Of a DNA stretch of 64,000 nt, positions 31,401 to 44,900 are shown piece after piece. This DNA comes from Buxus sempervirens. Taxonomy: Eukaryota > Streptophyta > Magnoliopsida > Buxales > Buxaceae. Under the pieces are notes generated by a model that saw nothing but the letters and a program-made list of their open reading frames with translations, searched no databases and was not told the origin of the DNA. The position numbers and the translations under genes were made by a program. Location of the stretch: assembly GCA_947561395.2 (NCBI GenBank), contig OX387187.1, forward strand, positions 27,571,829-27,635,828. The letters are read 5' to 3'. The stretch's first letter is position 1; each line of letters opens with the position of its first letter.

Positions 31401-34400
31401 ATAAAAAGCTACCTGAACAGATAATCCTAGCCACTGGATTCAGAGATTTACCTCATTGATCTGGCTTCACCATGACTGTAACATTTGGCATACAATCTGT
31501 GATATATGATTTAGAAACAGAAGTTGTAAGAAACAAGCTTATGTGGACGTCCACTCAAGCTATGTAATCTGGCTTGAATGTATGGTTAACTAATTACCAA
31601 ACTGCAGATTGAGTGAATGGTAAGCAAGATCTGTGGATGGACATATTGGGATCTATTGGTTTGAAAATAAGCTGACAAGAACCTATTAAATACATGTGAA
31701 TTTTGTAATATCTCAAATAAGGATTACTAGGTAGGAGGATGGATAATCAACGAATCACCACAAGTGACCAGTTCACTAACCTTTATGGTTAGTGAACTGG
31801 TCATAGAATTATTTGTTGGTTGCTAAATTAGAGACATGCTTCATGTAGGACACTTCTCCCTATTAAGACCCTGCCTGTTGGAAGCTTTTCAACACAACAC
31901 TTGATTAGTTCAGAACCTGTCTTTATTTGCTTCTAAAATTGCAGAATATTTTGTATATTCTTCATGTTTGTGGGTGACAAATGTTATATTATAATGTTAT
32001 TGAAATTTACTATTTATGATGTCCAAAGGATGAATTTGCTATTATGTTTTTTTCTCCCTTGACTATCTTTCCAGGACAACTCTCTAGGAATCTTAAAAGT
32101 TGGTGTGTATGGATACATGAGGCGATGTTCTTGTTTCTATATTTTTGGGAACTGTTGTGTCCGAACACTGTGCCTGTTTTGCAGTGCAGTAATTATGTCT
32201 GTCTCATTCGTACAGATTGTAGGTGTCATATATAACTGTGGGATCTAATCAAATTTTGAAGGAAACTACTATAGCATGTAAACATTATATATATGAAAAA
32301 AACAGAAGTTGGGCAACTAAGGATCAATATATAGAGTAAATTTTGTCAAGGTGGGTGAACAAGAAAATTAGGATAGATAAGATTCCTGAAAGGAAAGTGT
32401 GATTCTTGATTTTGGTTGGAGTGATTTTGAGTGAGGGAGGGAGGGAGGCAGGGAGATATTGTCGAAAGTTGGGGAGTCTGCACAAGTGGAAGGGTCTAAA
32501 CTGGTGAAGAGGTGGGATTTGTAGGTAATGGATTGATGTTAGAAGGATTTAAGTTTTAAAATATAACAAAAAAATGTGCTCCTGATACGCTTGGATGATG
32601 AAACAGGATTCATGCTGTGGGCACCAACTGGTTATTCAAAAGGATTATTGATACACATATGCATGTGTTGTAACTGAAAATTGGCTTTTGATGGCTTTGA
32701 ATGGTGAAATAGGATTTTCATATCATGGACCCCAACTGGTTAGGATAAGGCATATCAATTGTTAAAATAGACTCCCATACATGAACGGACAGATGCACAC
32801 GAGTGACATGCGTGTTTGAATAGAATCCAGTTGAATCGAGGTTGATTTCCATGGAAATAATAATCTTCAGGTATGTGGCTGTTGGTCCTCACTATAATAG
32901 ACTGGTGAAATGTGTCGTCATGCCAATTTCTGTTCCGCATTCTATCTACTGCTACCAGCCAAAGCTCTTTTGGCAACTAGGTATTATCTAATTTTAGAAA
33001 TGTCTATATTGTCCCTCCTTTCTTCAATAACAAGATGTTGGTTTTGATTCGTCAACTTCGATAAACCATGCTAGTACTTCAATTCTCTCAGGTCTCTGCT
33101 ACTGCTTGTTTTATTATTTCGTCATGGCTGCAGAACATGAATATTTTTAAATGTAATATAACATGGTTAGTACTTGATGGCGGTCTAGAATTTAATTGGC
33201 TTCTGAAGCCTTCTAAATTCATCCACAGATTCTCTCTTATGTTAAATTATTGTGAAAATCATTTTAGTAGCTGTCTTTTATCTAGTAATTATTTGAAGTT
33301 TCCATTTTGCTGCCTTTTCTCAAGCTTTCTTTATTTTTTTCTACTTGTCCATTTTGTTGGATGATTCAAAAGTCATTAATCCTTTTTCCAGGCAAGTGAA
33401 AATCCACAATATAGGGGCAAGGCTTGTGGGAGTTGATAAATTTGGGAACAAATATTATGAGAAACTTGGGGATACCCAATTTGGTTAGTATCTCTCTCTT
33501 TCTTGTAGTATGTACCTTCCATAAATCTGACGTCATAATTGAGTGGGAAAAAGTTTCTAAACAAAAAAAGGAGGTAAATAAAAGGAAGTTATTGTTATAA
33601 TCTAGTTAGGAAGCACTTTTGTATTTATAGGAGATGGCCCTTATTTCGACTAAATTAACTTATATTTATTTGTGGATCTGGTGTTGGCAGGGATGGTTTG
33701 AACATATGGTAAAAATGTTTTATTGTGGTTGAACTCTATCCTAATTTATAGGCCAAGTCTGGTGCACAGGCTAGGTTTTGGAAACCATTGGTCAATGAAT
33801 TCGTTTATTATTACAATCATTGTTAGCTTGCTTAAATTTAATCTGTTGGGTCGCCCAGTTACCGAGCATGTTCATTTTTTTTATCCATCATTGAAGCATT
33901 AGGTTTAAATGCGAACATGTAATTTGTGTGTTCTTTACATATTGAAGGTAATTGACATCAACAAGACTGAGTCAAAATGAAATATAAATGATGCTTACAC
34001 CTTCTAGGAAGATGGAGTACTTGGATTTTGTACCATCAAATGACATTTAGTACTTTGATGCTATGTAATTGATCAAGAAGTTCTAATGTAAAAGCTGAGT
34101 GATTCTGTAGGACGACACCGGTGGGTGGAGTATGGAGACTTGGGCCGCTACAATGCATCTCAGGTGCCACCAGAGTGGCATGGGTGGCTTCACTACATAA
34201 CTGACCACACTGGGGATGAGGTGAGTTTACTTATTCAAAGTTCAGACCTTGGGATTTTTTGTGATACTGTTTGATAAAAAAATCAAAATAATTTCTTGTG
34301 GCAGCTTCTGATGCTGAAACCCAAGAGGTATGGATTGGAACACAAGGAGAACTTCTCTGGAGAAGGTGATGAATACATCTACCATTCAAAGGGACATACC

Positions 34401-34481
34401 CTTAATCCTGGACAAAGGGATTGGAGCAGATATCAGCCCTGGCAACCAGCCAAAACAACTCCCTCAAACAGCTCTGAATGA
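25430..34481 (+). CDS. NDUFA12: NADH dehydrogenase [ubiquinone] 1 alpha subcomplex subunit 12 (B17.2 subunit)
   Basis: Coding exons 25430-25518, 27510-27536, 33392-33483, 34111-34220 and 34305-34481 join in phase to 164 aa, close to the family length. Signature segments: MASFLKGALKAIKEKGIGGI, VKIHNIGARLVGVDKFGNKY, RHRWVEYGDLGRYNASQVPP, EWHGWLHYITDHTGDE and GEGDEYIYHSKGHTLNPGQ. These are near-identical to plant NDUFA12, an accessory subunit of mitochondrial complex I on the matrix side at the junction of the N module and the Q module. All introns are GT-AG. Exon 2 has only 27 nt; introns 1 and 2 are 2.0 and 5.9 kb. There is no extra targeting peptide, as in other NDUFA12 proteins. The start is the only ATG compatible with family alignment. 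Confidence 0.95.
29493..29512 (+). repeat. G20 homopolymer
   Basis: Twenty uninterrupted G residues in AT-rich intron sequence. It could fold as a G-quadruplex or be mis-sized by sequencing. Confidence 0.85.
31765..31803. repeat. Perfect 17-bp inverted repeat (hairpin)
   Basis: TGACCAGTTCACTAACC and its exact complement are separated by the 5-nt loop TTTAT. It lies in NDUFA12 intron 2. Confidence 0.9.
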
Positions 34482-37400
34482 CATGAAAAACATTATTTGG
34501 AATCTGCTTGGTTTCGTTTTGTACCAGCACGTATTTATTTTCGTGCATTCTTTTGTATTCTGCTTTTGAGGTATCTGAATAATGAGCGGCAGCATCTTGA
34601 ATTAGCAGAACCTTGAATATTCCCTCCAGAACCATTTTTCTTTGCTCAGGAAGTCATGTAACTGTGAATCGCACTTATGCACCTTATACCAATGCTTTAA
34701 GAACCGAACCAGAGCAGCAGGTGGAAGTCCTGTAACTGTGAATCGCTACAAAAATTGCTTGGTGTATGCTCTAGTTTGTTTCACTCATAAAGATGGGAGT
34801 AAACTGGGTTTTTCCTCCTCTCCAATGGGTATTCTTTCTGGTTTCCAACTAGAAGTATGTCAAATAACATGTCATCTTAATTCTGTTATGTTACAGATGA
34901 TGTTCTATGATGGCAAGGCATGTAAGTTGTGATATTAGGACTTTTAAAATGACTGCATAATCTGATGCTTGTGGGATCAACCTGACTTTTTTCATCTCAT
35001 TTACAACAATTATAAAGTATTTTATTTTCTTCTTCAATCTCAAGCTCTTGCTGAGACTGTGAAACTATGTTTTTAGTTTGCATGCTTCTCTAACTCAAAT
35101 TTTTATAGCTAGTGTTTTGCTTGACCATGTTTTTCTTGCCACCAGGCTTATCTTTATTATGCGTGGCATTTTTTTGGCCCGAGTGCATTTTTGCATATTC
35201 CCTCTTATTAGAATGCCTTATTTTTGCATTTGAGTTTTGCAAGTTTAGGATGTGCTAATTGACCTCACCTAGCTGTCTGTCCTTTTAATTTCTACTCAAG
35301 ATAACATGTTAAACCAAAAAAATTGCTTTGATTTTCTCAAGTGAGCTTCTTTTACTCTCATGGATCTAGCAAGCAATAAAAGCTAAAGCTATTATTAGTG
35401 ATGTTTAAATCATGGATCATAGTTGCTCTACCATGGTGATCTTAGGAGACTTCTTGTAAGTATCATGCTTCACTAGGACTGCCAAAGAAACATGGAAGCT
35501 TACCAAATTGTTGTGAATGTTCTACAATGTGGAACAACTTGTACAATGTCCTTGAGTTTATCTATACTATTTTATAAAGCCAACCCCCTCTTTTTTGCTT
35601 GACATTCTATACCTAAAATGCCCTCCATATTTTTTAAAATATGCTCCAACACCCAGATTTGTATCATTTAATGACCAAGTAATGCTCTTTGTTTCTAATT
35701 CTTTTGCTACGCTAATGGCGCATGCAAGTTAAAATTTATATTTGTTAATATCTTTTTTTTTTTTTTTTTGGGGGTGAGAAACAGATAATACTATTACTCA
35801 GATAAACATACGTACAAAAAATCTCCCTCTGGCATCATCAAGAATGATATTAAAAAGAAAAGGAGGAGAATTGATCCACATATATAAAATTTATCAGGAG
35901 CATCGTTAGCAAGGGATATATTTGATGATAATTCATTTATCATGAAAACCAAAATCTTTTAAATGAGCCGTAATCTTCGGCCAATTTGACTCTTAGCCTA
36001 CCATATACTAAAGTGGGAAATGATTTTCCATACCAATTAGACATGGGGGCTTATCAAAGTTGGGATAATAAGGATTATTGTGCATACTTTGCTACGTTAT
36101 CCTCTTTCTTATTTATTTATCATAAAAAGAATTTCCTTAGCCTTCTTGCTTCTCATATATAGGCACTTGAAAACCCCAGTTTTAAGGTGGAATCAGACTA
36201 TAGTTAGGATTCCGTTCAAATTCGCCTTCAAAAAATTGTTATCAAAAGTAAATAAGCAGGTAAAAATAAAAAAAGACATTTTCGAAAGGATTTTGAAGAA
36301 AAGCAAAAGAAAAATAAGGGATATTTTTTTAACTTTTATTGAGAAACAATGATAAGTTGCTTCTCCTCTAAAAACAAAAAATTTTGCTTTTTGCTTCAAT
36401 AAAGAAACAAAAAAGGTATTTTAAAAATGACGAACCAACAATTACCTTTTTCCCCCCCTATCATAATGAATTACACATCCTTTTTTATTTTATTTTATTT
36501 TAACCTAACTACTTAATTTCCCTTAACAATAATATTTATTTTTAATTTAGGGCATCTTCTTAAATTTTAATTAAGGACCTTAAGTAAACTTTCATTTCGG
36601 TTATTACAATACGGAAAGTCCGTTGAAAGCACTTCAAATACCTTAAGTGAAATGGGAGGAGTTGTTTCTACAAATTTTCGAATCTACTTATTTGAGTAAC
36701 TTACTAAGGCTATGTTTGGGATTGCTTAATTAAGAACTTAATTTCAACTTATGTCATAATTAACCATTTTTTATAATGCAGCCTAAGTAAATTGTTTTAA
36801 CATTTGGTTAGTGAAAAAATAAATTAATATTTATAAGAACGCATAAGGTATATTATATACTAAGAAATGTGGGAACACTCATAGAGGAAACGAATAACAT
36901 AAAATTGATAATAGTTTGTGAATGGCCAGTTCTAAATAATTGATGAGTAACCTATTATGACATACAAAGAACTCAATAGTCTTATACGTCCAAGAAAAGG
37001 GAAACTGAATCTAGTAAGAGAATTCCTATTTAAATACATCTATCCATCTTTATATTGACGAGCTCCCTTGGGAAGTGTGCCAAAAACTTTATCTTTTTTT
37101 GTCAATAATGTCCTCATAAATCATTGTTAAAGTTCATTAATATATAGTTATAATTGCCTTTTTCTACCTAATACATTTCAAGTTTTCCTAAATTTGAACA
37201 GTTAACAAAACCATTTAACTTCTCTAGCAAGTTATCTAACACTCTTATCTTTTATCTGCATATATGCAATATCGTATGTGCACCCCACTAATTCAATTAT
37301 TAAGTGAAGAGTAAAGATTTATCTCGCAAAATTTTTTTTAAAGATTCTTTGTTTAATTTTGCATGTGCAACATTTCACATGCCACCTACTAGATTTATTG

Positions 37401-38218
37401 TCCTCGTTCTTGTTTTTTTTTTGGTAGGCTTTATTGTCCTCATTCTGCTCAACCCTCAAGTTATTCTCGAAATTGATTATTAAATCTTTCCATGGTGAAA
37501 AGTTCATTTTTTCCAATTAGTAGTTTTCTGTCAAGTCAATAAAATATATAATAATAATTTTTTTTTGGTAGCTAAATATATAATAATAATGGAGCATCTT
37601 TTTCCAATATCAAAGCTTTATTAGGTGCAGTACCGTACGAGCTACGGCTTGCTCAACTGAGCTATTAGGTGGTGACTAGCTAGTTAAGTTAAACTAACCG
37701 TAGTTTTTTAAAAATATTAAAAATATTCAATTAATTCAAGATCATGTGAACATCCTTCGTGTAATTTTTGCCACAACTCAATTTCTGGACCAAAATTTGG
37801 ATCAAAAAGTCCTTTCTCATGAAGTGCTTTTTCGTTTGAAGCTCCAAATGCCAAACGGCAGCAATTGGAATTCATGGTAATTACGTGCTTTCCCACACAG
37901 CGTGCGACCGCTGAACACAATCCAACCTCCGGTCATCTTGTCATCTCTGATGAGGAGACCTCACTCTAATGACTAAGCACATCGATCTCTCTCTCTCTCT
38001 CTTCAACGTGCTAGTTTTATAACCGCAATTTTTAACGAACCTTATTCTAATCTTTATATTCTGATCGTTTCAGTCCAATCGTTGTTAAACCCTTGTGCAA
38101 AACCTTGAGTTTCGTAAGTGGATTTTTTGTATTTTTTTTTTTGCTTTTTCTCCTTTCCTAATAACCTCTAGTGGATTGGATTCTTGGTTACGTTTTGTGC
38201 TCTCTTTCAGATAGGAAA
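34482..38218 (+). other. Intergenic region, 3' end of NDUFA12 and upstream of the sugar transporter
   Basis: The first few hundred bases are the NDUFA12 3' UTR, with a short direct repeat around TGTAACTGTGAATCGC (about 34659 and 34732). The middle is anonymous, AT-rich, with T-tracts (35751-35771). Near 37985-38005 a CT-rich stretch typical of plant core promoters precedes the transporter. A probable leader intron starts at about 38115 (TTTC|GTAAGT) and ends at the CAG at 38208-38210, eight bases before the ATG. Confidence 0.55.
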
Positions 38219-41200
38219 ATGGCGACGGACGCATCTGATCCTGAGCAAGCGAGACTTTCGTTTTTCGGAAAGGTTGGTTAATGAGATTTTGTGGGTTCTT
38301 CTGTTTTCATTTTGTATGGCAATTGGATTCGTTAAATTGTGTGTGCGCCTTTTTTGCTGTTCTTCGTCTTCTTCTTCTTTGTTCTCATTTGTTCCAGTTT
38401 TTTCACATTTGATAATGGTTTTGAGATTGTTTATTGTCTTCGTCTTGTTAATCAGGGGGGGAAATCTTCAGGTGAGATTGACCCGGGAAGAGAGCCTCTA
38501 ATTGACGGGAATCGTTCAAGCGACGAGAATTTTTCTGTTCTTGCAGCAGTCCTGCCGTGAGTATTTGCTTAGAATCTAGTTCTCTTTTTTTTTTTCCCTC
38601 TTGGGTTAAATGTGATTTTGTTTTAAATTTTTCATAAACTTCAATGCATAATAGAACAAAGGTTTAGCAGGGGATATTTTTGGTGCTTTTCAATGGTAAG
38701 AATGGTGAGGATTTGTTTCTAATAAGAATAGAATGGGTTCCATAACATAGTAAAAAACTACAGATAGAACAGAAGAAAGGATAAGGAATTCCAGAGAGTA
38801 TTATATATATGCAGTCTTCCACAAATATAATCGATAAGTTTCCATGGTGTCAAGGTGTGGCAACGACTCTGTTGTTATGTAATTTTTGTTACGACAGTGC
38901 ATCCTACCCTGACACCGACCTCAGAAATGAGAAGGGAATTAGGTTTTGATCCTATATTGAAACAAAGAGTGGAAATGGTCTGCAGATGAATGGCTCAATC
39001 AAAATATAAATGGATTGTGTTATGTTCCCGGTTGAAATGATCAAATGAATGACTTGGATTTTGTTATGGATAAGATATTTGTGCTGACCAAAAATTGATG
39101 TTTTGCATAATCTTCGTATTGTTTGTGGGCTTAAACTATGCATTATGTTTCCAGCTTTATATCTTATTCTTAATATAATGAGTGAATTGATGAACTGTAG
39201 GTTTTTATTTCCTGCTCTCGGTGGATCGCTTTATGGCTATGATATTGGTGCTACATCTGGGGCTGAGATTTCTTTACAGGTATGGTAATGCAAAATTTTA
39301 ATATAGACAAGAGCTGTTATTTATCCAGCACCGAGGATTTGCTCTCTCATGATGAATATGTTTACGATTTAGAATGTTTTGTTATATCTTCTTTCTCAAT
39401 AACTTTGCATAATTTATGTTTTTTCTTTTTTTTCTTTCTAAAGAGGGATAAATTCGCTGAAAAAAAAGTGCATAATTTTTGCAATGAGAGATTCTTAGGA
39501 CAGGTCAGTGAAAGGAACTTCTCCCATTCAGGAGAAGATTTGGTGGATTAAAGGAAAACCAGAGAGGATTAAAGGAAAACCAGAGTATTACTATTGAGAT
39601 GAAGAGAAGCTAGTGGTGGTGGTGTTAGATTCTACTAAATGACTTCTGGAATTTAATTTAAGGAGAAACATGATAAATGAAGATGTTTGTAAAGTGGAAA
39701 AGGGAATTACTGAGTTCAGTGAGATTCTAGCACCTTGCTAACGGAATGCGTTCAGAATATATTGAACTGCTTGGAAGCAAGGGAAAATACTTCCTCCTAC
39801 TTGGGTACTGAGTTCAGTAATTTATGAAAACAAAATCCCTTACTTCTAGAAATCTCTTACTTCTTAGCTGGTTCTGTCAGATTCTAGCACCTTGCTATAA
39901 CTGAATGCATTCAGAATATATTGAACTGCTTAGAATTAAGGGAACATACTTCCTCCTACTTGCGTATCATGATATAGTTCATTAATGCAGTCTTGAGCAT
40001 ATTCATTGGAAATTAGTAGGGCAGTTCACGGTGGTCCACCCAGTCAGGATGGCTGGCCCAGTCTTTAACAGTCTTGGACATATATTGTACATCAATAGGT
40101 CTGGGATGGGATCATATAGGGCTAGTTTTGGTCCTATTTATAACACCCTTGCCAGGTCCAGCCTGAAGTTTAGTTTACAATAAGGTATCCTCTATCTATA
40201 TTTTATGATTAGTTAAGAGGCCAAAAGCTGATTCTTGGTTAATTACAAAGTGTAATTACCATTGAGTGTAAGAGGCTTAGCATGAATTAACTAAGGATTA
40301 AAGTATATTTGTGACTAAAAACGGGTAGAGAAATTTACCCTTCTCTCTCCTTTAATAATATATGAACCTAGCCCATTTGTGACGGAAATGAGGAGAGAGA
40401 TTTTCTACACTTATCTCTCCTTTTATAATATTCAAAGTTATGAATCCCTTACACAAAAACAACTTGGTTCCATTAGGTCATTTTATTATATTTTGTTTTC
40501 GTATTCTGAAATTAAAATTTAATTTTATCTTGTAATTTAAATTTTTTTGGATAACTGTACTGGTTTGAGCAAATGTAATCTCAGTAGGGCTGGGCTTGGT
40601 AAAAACTTTATGCTCCATTGTGGGGCCAGGCGTGGTCAGGGTATATGCTTTTTATACTTAGAATTCATCTTGGCTCAAGCAGGTTCCATGATTAACCCTA
40701 GAGTCTTGATATTAGTTATATTGTAAAAGCCTAAGAAATTGATATTTGAAGTTCACATTTGGAATGGATAATTTCCTATATTGACATATAATGATTCAGT
40801 TTTTCTGTTTTTAAGTTGAATTATCATGTACTTCGTTTACAAAAAATAAACAAAATATAACATATCTTGCCTACCTCTGGTTATTGTCCATGTTTTCAGC
40901 TCATATATAATCCATTGTGCTTCAAGATCTATGTAGTCTAACAGTATCAGTTCTTTGCAGTCTGCCACGCTAAGCGGTACTACATGGTACAACTTATCAT
41001 CTGTTGAAGTTGGGCTTGTTGTAAGCTTTTATTTCATTGTTTCTTGTTGCTGCTTGATCTGTGAGTATATAATATTCATTAATTTTGGGGGTGATTGATT
41101 GGTTTGTAGGCAAGTGGTTCATTATATGGCGCATTGATTGGCTCTGTGTTTGCTTTTACCATTGCTGACATTCTGGGTTTGTTATTCCTCAAAGTTGCAT

Positions 41201-41757
41201 TCTCTAAATTTAAAATTTCTAATGTTTTGCTTAATGATAACTGAAAGATTTTTCCTTTTCAATTGTAGGAAGACGATGGGAATTGATTCTGTCCTCATTT
41301 CTATATTTTTTTGGAGCTCTATTGACAGCATTGGCACCTAACTTCCCTGCATTAGTGGTTGGACGATTTCTCTTCGGTATTGGAATCGGACTGGTAGTCT
41401 ACATATGCCCTTTTACAATCAAAATAGTTTTTGTGTTTAGTTTTTCCCTCTCCAAATTTTGTTTCTATTATATCAGTTTATATGATATGTGTGCGATATT
41501 GTTCATATTCATTGCAGAAACTGAAAAATCTGACTGAACATCCTGGTATGCACAGGTTTTCTAGGCATATCTGTTTCTGTTCTGTTTCTTTCTTGTGCAG
41601 CATTGTGCAAAATCATATGGTCCATATGTATGTTGTTTCTCATCTAGACCACGCCATGTGCCAATTCTTGCTAATGTTGTGGAAATCATTTTCTGTTCAG
41701 GGCATTTTTTTTAATCCGTAATGAAGTACACACACGCGCGCGCGTGCGCGCACACAC

Positions 41758-41801
<44 letters not shown>

Positions 41802-41861
41802 ACCAGCCCAAGACATAGCCACACACACACATATATGTATATATGTACATATATATATATA

Positions 41862-41916
<55 letters not shown>

Positions 41917-44900
41917 AGAATAGTACAATAGAGCACCCAAGGTAGCAGGTGCAATTACAACCTCTCGACAACCTACATACCAGCCCAAGACATAGCTATA
42001 CTTCCCCAGAGTGATCCCAACCACTCCACCAGGAGAATAAGGCCAGTAGCCTGGATGGTCAACTTATGAACGTGATAGAACAAGGCGTTAGATGCATGTT
42101 ACACAATACTGATCATGCAAGTAGAGTGTGGCATCCAACAACAGAAGCAAATAACAAAAATCTGTATAAACCAAGTATCCACACCTTCAAAATACTAGAG
42201 ACATAGATGCACGACATTGCCTAATATCACCACTCGATTATCCCTGGAATAACGGAGGTAGGGCAGCCTAAGTAGATACATGAATAGTAATTGAATCTAG
42301 TATAACTAATAATGGCCAACCTAGTATAACAAATAATTGCCAATGTAGATCCTAAAAAATGTGTCTATTCCTCTCCTTCCAAACACACCAACAAATAGCA
42401 ATGAAAAGTAGCTGATATAAATGGCATCCACTTTCTCCCAAAAAGGGGAACCTCCACTGAGCAAAAAGGTCAAACAAGTTACATGGAAAAGACCTAGTCT
42501 GTATCAACCAGACCTAGGAAATGGTGTCATATTTGACATGTAAGGGAACAATTAAGGAGGAGATAATCCGCCATGCCCCCACACAATTGACAAAGGAAGC
42601 AAATGTGTGGGGATAACACCATGTATGGCAGTCTTCTATGTGGCATATCTATAGTGTTAATCTTATTTCACAAGGCAATGCACAAGAAACCTTTTATTCT
42701 CAATGGTACAACTGGTTTCTAAAGGGGTTTAAAATGGAAGGGAGCAGGAGAGTCAGTTGAGTTGGGCCAAATTGATGACAAGAAATTGTGAAAAGACCAA
42801 ATGAGTTAGGTATCGGTGAATGACTACATTTTCAACATGGAAGGAGAAGAGCAAACAGCTGACCCTAAATCCTGTTGAAAAGATAGGTTTAAGTTAATAC
42901 CCTCGGGAGACCAAGAAACGACAGTACTTACCTTGGCATCAGGGAAGGAAGCAACATAGAAAAGCCTGGAGATTGGAGAAGCAAGAAGCAAAGGTGGACT
43001 CTCACCACTAGAGGTCTGGCAAGAAACAGATGGTATTACCAGACCCAACACTAAAATAGACATGCTGATAGAATATAGGAGCAAAGGACGCAATTGCCTT
43101 CCATGGGCTGCCAACAATGTACCTTGATGGGGTCCCAATATCCAACTAATTAGTCTGGATTCCAAAACTACTAATAATGATCTTACGTCATATACTATTT
43201 TTTCATTGCTGAACCGCCAGAGCAATTATCCAGAAGAGCTGAATTCTATGCAGAAACATTCCAAGGTCAATCCCCCCATTACTTTTCTCATGATACACCA
43301 CATCCCTTCTGATTAAGTGGTCCTTTTTAACCTCCAGGCCAACCCATAGAATTCCTGTTGAGCCTTTGCCACAAGATTGATAACCCGATTAGGCATCCTG
43401 AATAAAAATATGAAGTATATAGGTAAACCATTCAAACAAGACTTAATGAGTGTGGTGGTAATTCCCTTAAAAATTCTGATCCATGCTTACCCATCATGAA
43501 CTGCTTTAAAATGCAAGAAAGCAAGTAGAAGAATGAGCCAATATTAAAGTAGAGAAATCTACTAAAAGTTAAGATGATATGACAATAGGAACCGTCTGTT
43601 AAATATTGAGGATTCATGTGAGAGAGGGAAGCTGTAATCGTCTTTCGATGGAACCAAAATAGCATTTATTAGTTGGCAAAGGGCTTGCAAGACACATACA
43701 TGATAAGGTTATTTTAGTGGGTTTATGGAGTACTTGTTAATGTTACAGGCTTTTAAGGCTATAAAATTACAAAAAAAAAAAAAAAAAAAAACGAGAAAGG
43801 CAGGAATAACTCATTGGTGATGTTCAAAAGTCTTATGGTTGCAATAGCAAAGCAAAGTGTGTTTTTGAAACCTTACAATCATGGTTTTAGGGTGCTTAAA
43901 ATGCCTTGACAAGACACCTTATGGTTTATTTGCACTTGGTAAGTGTTAAAATGTTTTTGAATTCACAGCAGAGGATTTGAACTTCTGAAAGGAATACTCA
44001 TCTTATTTTTTTCCATTTTGGAATTACTTTCCACCATATCTTTTGCAAAGCATTATAATGGACTAAAAATGAGAAGAAAGAAAAAATAAACGATGAAACA
44101 CAAGAGGTGGTCACTGGCGTAATGTTTTCCATTTTTTCCTTAGGTAATGTCACTACTTAAATATATCCATGCTATGGATCCATGAAATGGCTCTGCATCC
44201 TCTGAAAAATATTTTCTGAAATGCATTTTTTTTTACTCTGAAATGTTTTCCATTTTCTGTCTTTTTGTCTTCTTAGGCTATGCATGCTGCTCCAATGTAC
44301 ATTGCTGAGACTGCTCCTAGTCAAATACGTGGCCGACTAATTTCTCTCAAGGAGTTCTTTATAGTTCTTGGGATGCTTGTAAGTGCCTTCAAGCTCACAC
44401 ATAAAATCAATGTATTTAGTGCAAGACACTGTTAGAACTTAGAAATTTAAAAAGAAAAGGAAAAAAAAAGGAAGAAGAAACTCAAGTCTTAGTGTAATTT
44501 CCTTCCTTCAGCCAAAAATTTTGTGTCCTCTATTGATCTGGCTCATGTGATGCCCTGTACGAGATCAAATAGTCTTTATTCAAGCTGTTAAACATGAAAA
44601 TACTCAGTCTATGGATCTCTGATGCAGCTAGGATATGCAATTGGCAGTCTTGAGGTTGATATAGTTTCTGGATGGCGATATATGTATGGAACTAGTCTCC
44701 CCATATCGTTAATTATGGGAATTGGAATGTGGTGGCTACCGCCATCACCTCGATGGCTAATTTTACGTGCCACCCAGGGGAAAGGAAATATGCAGGATTT
44801 ACGAGAGAATGCCATACACTGCTTGTGCCGGCTGAGGGGTCAAGCAATTGGTGATTCAGCTCCAGAAAAAATAGATGAAATTTTGGTTGACGTTTCTCGA

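Larger units (their letters stand above)
27537..33391 (+). other. NDUFA12 intron 2 (5.9 kb)
   Basis: Large intron. It contains a GAAATTTC-rich degenerate stretch (about 28800-29060), a run of 20 G (29493-29512) and a perfect hairpin (31765-31803). An ORF at 28199-28624 (minus) is low-complexity and unrecognised. I found no transposase or RT domain, although the size suggests old transposon debris. Confidence 0.6.

Noticed and set aside
37615..37672. tRNA-like A-box (TAGCTCAGTTGAGC on the minus strand)
   Set aside because: No B-box, no cloverleaf arms or acceptor stem could be paired; possibly an old SINE scrap.
41697..41971. Open frames of Ile-Tyr repeats on both strands
   Set aside because: Translation of the TA microsatellite.
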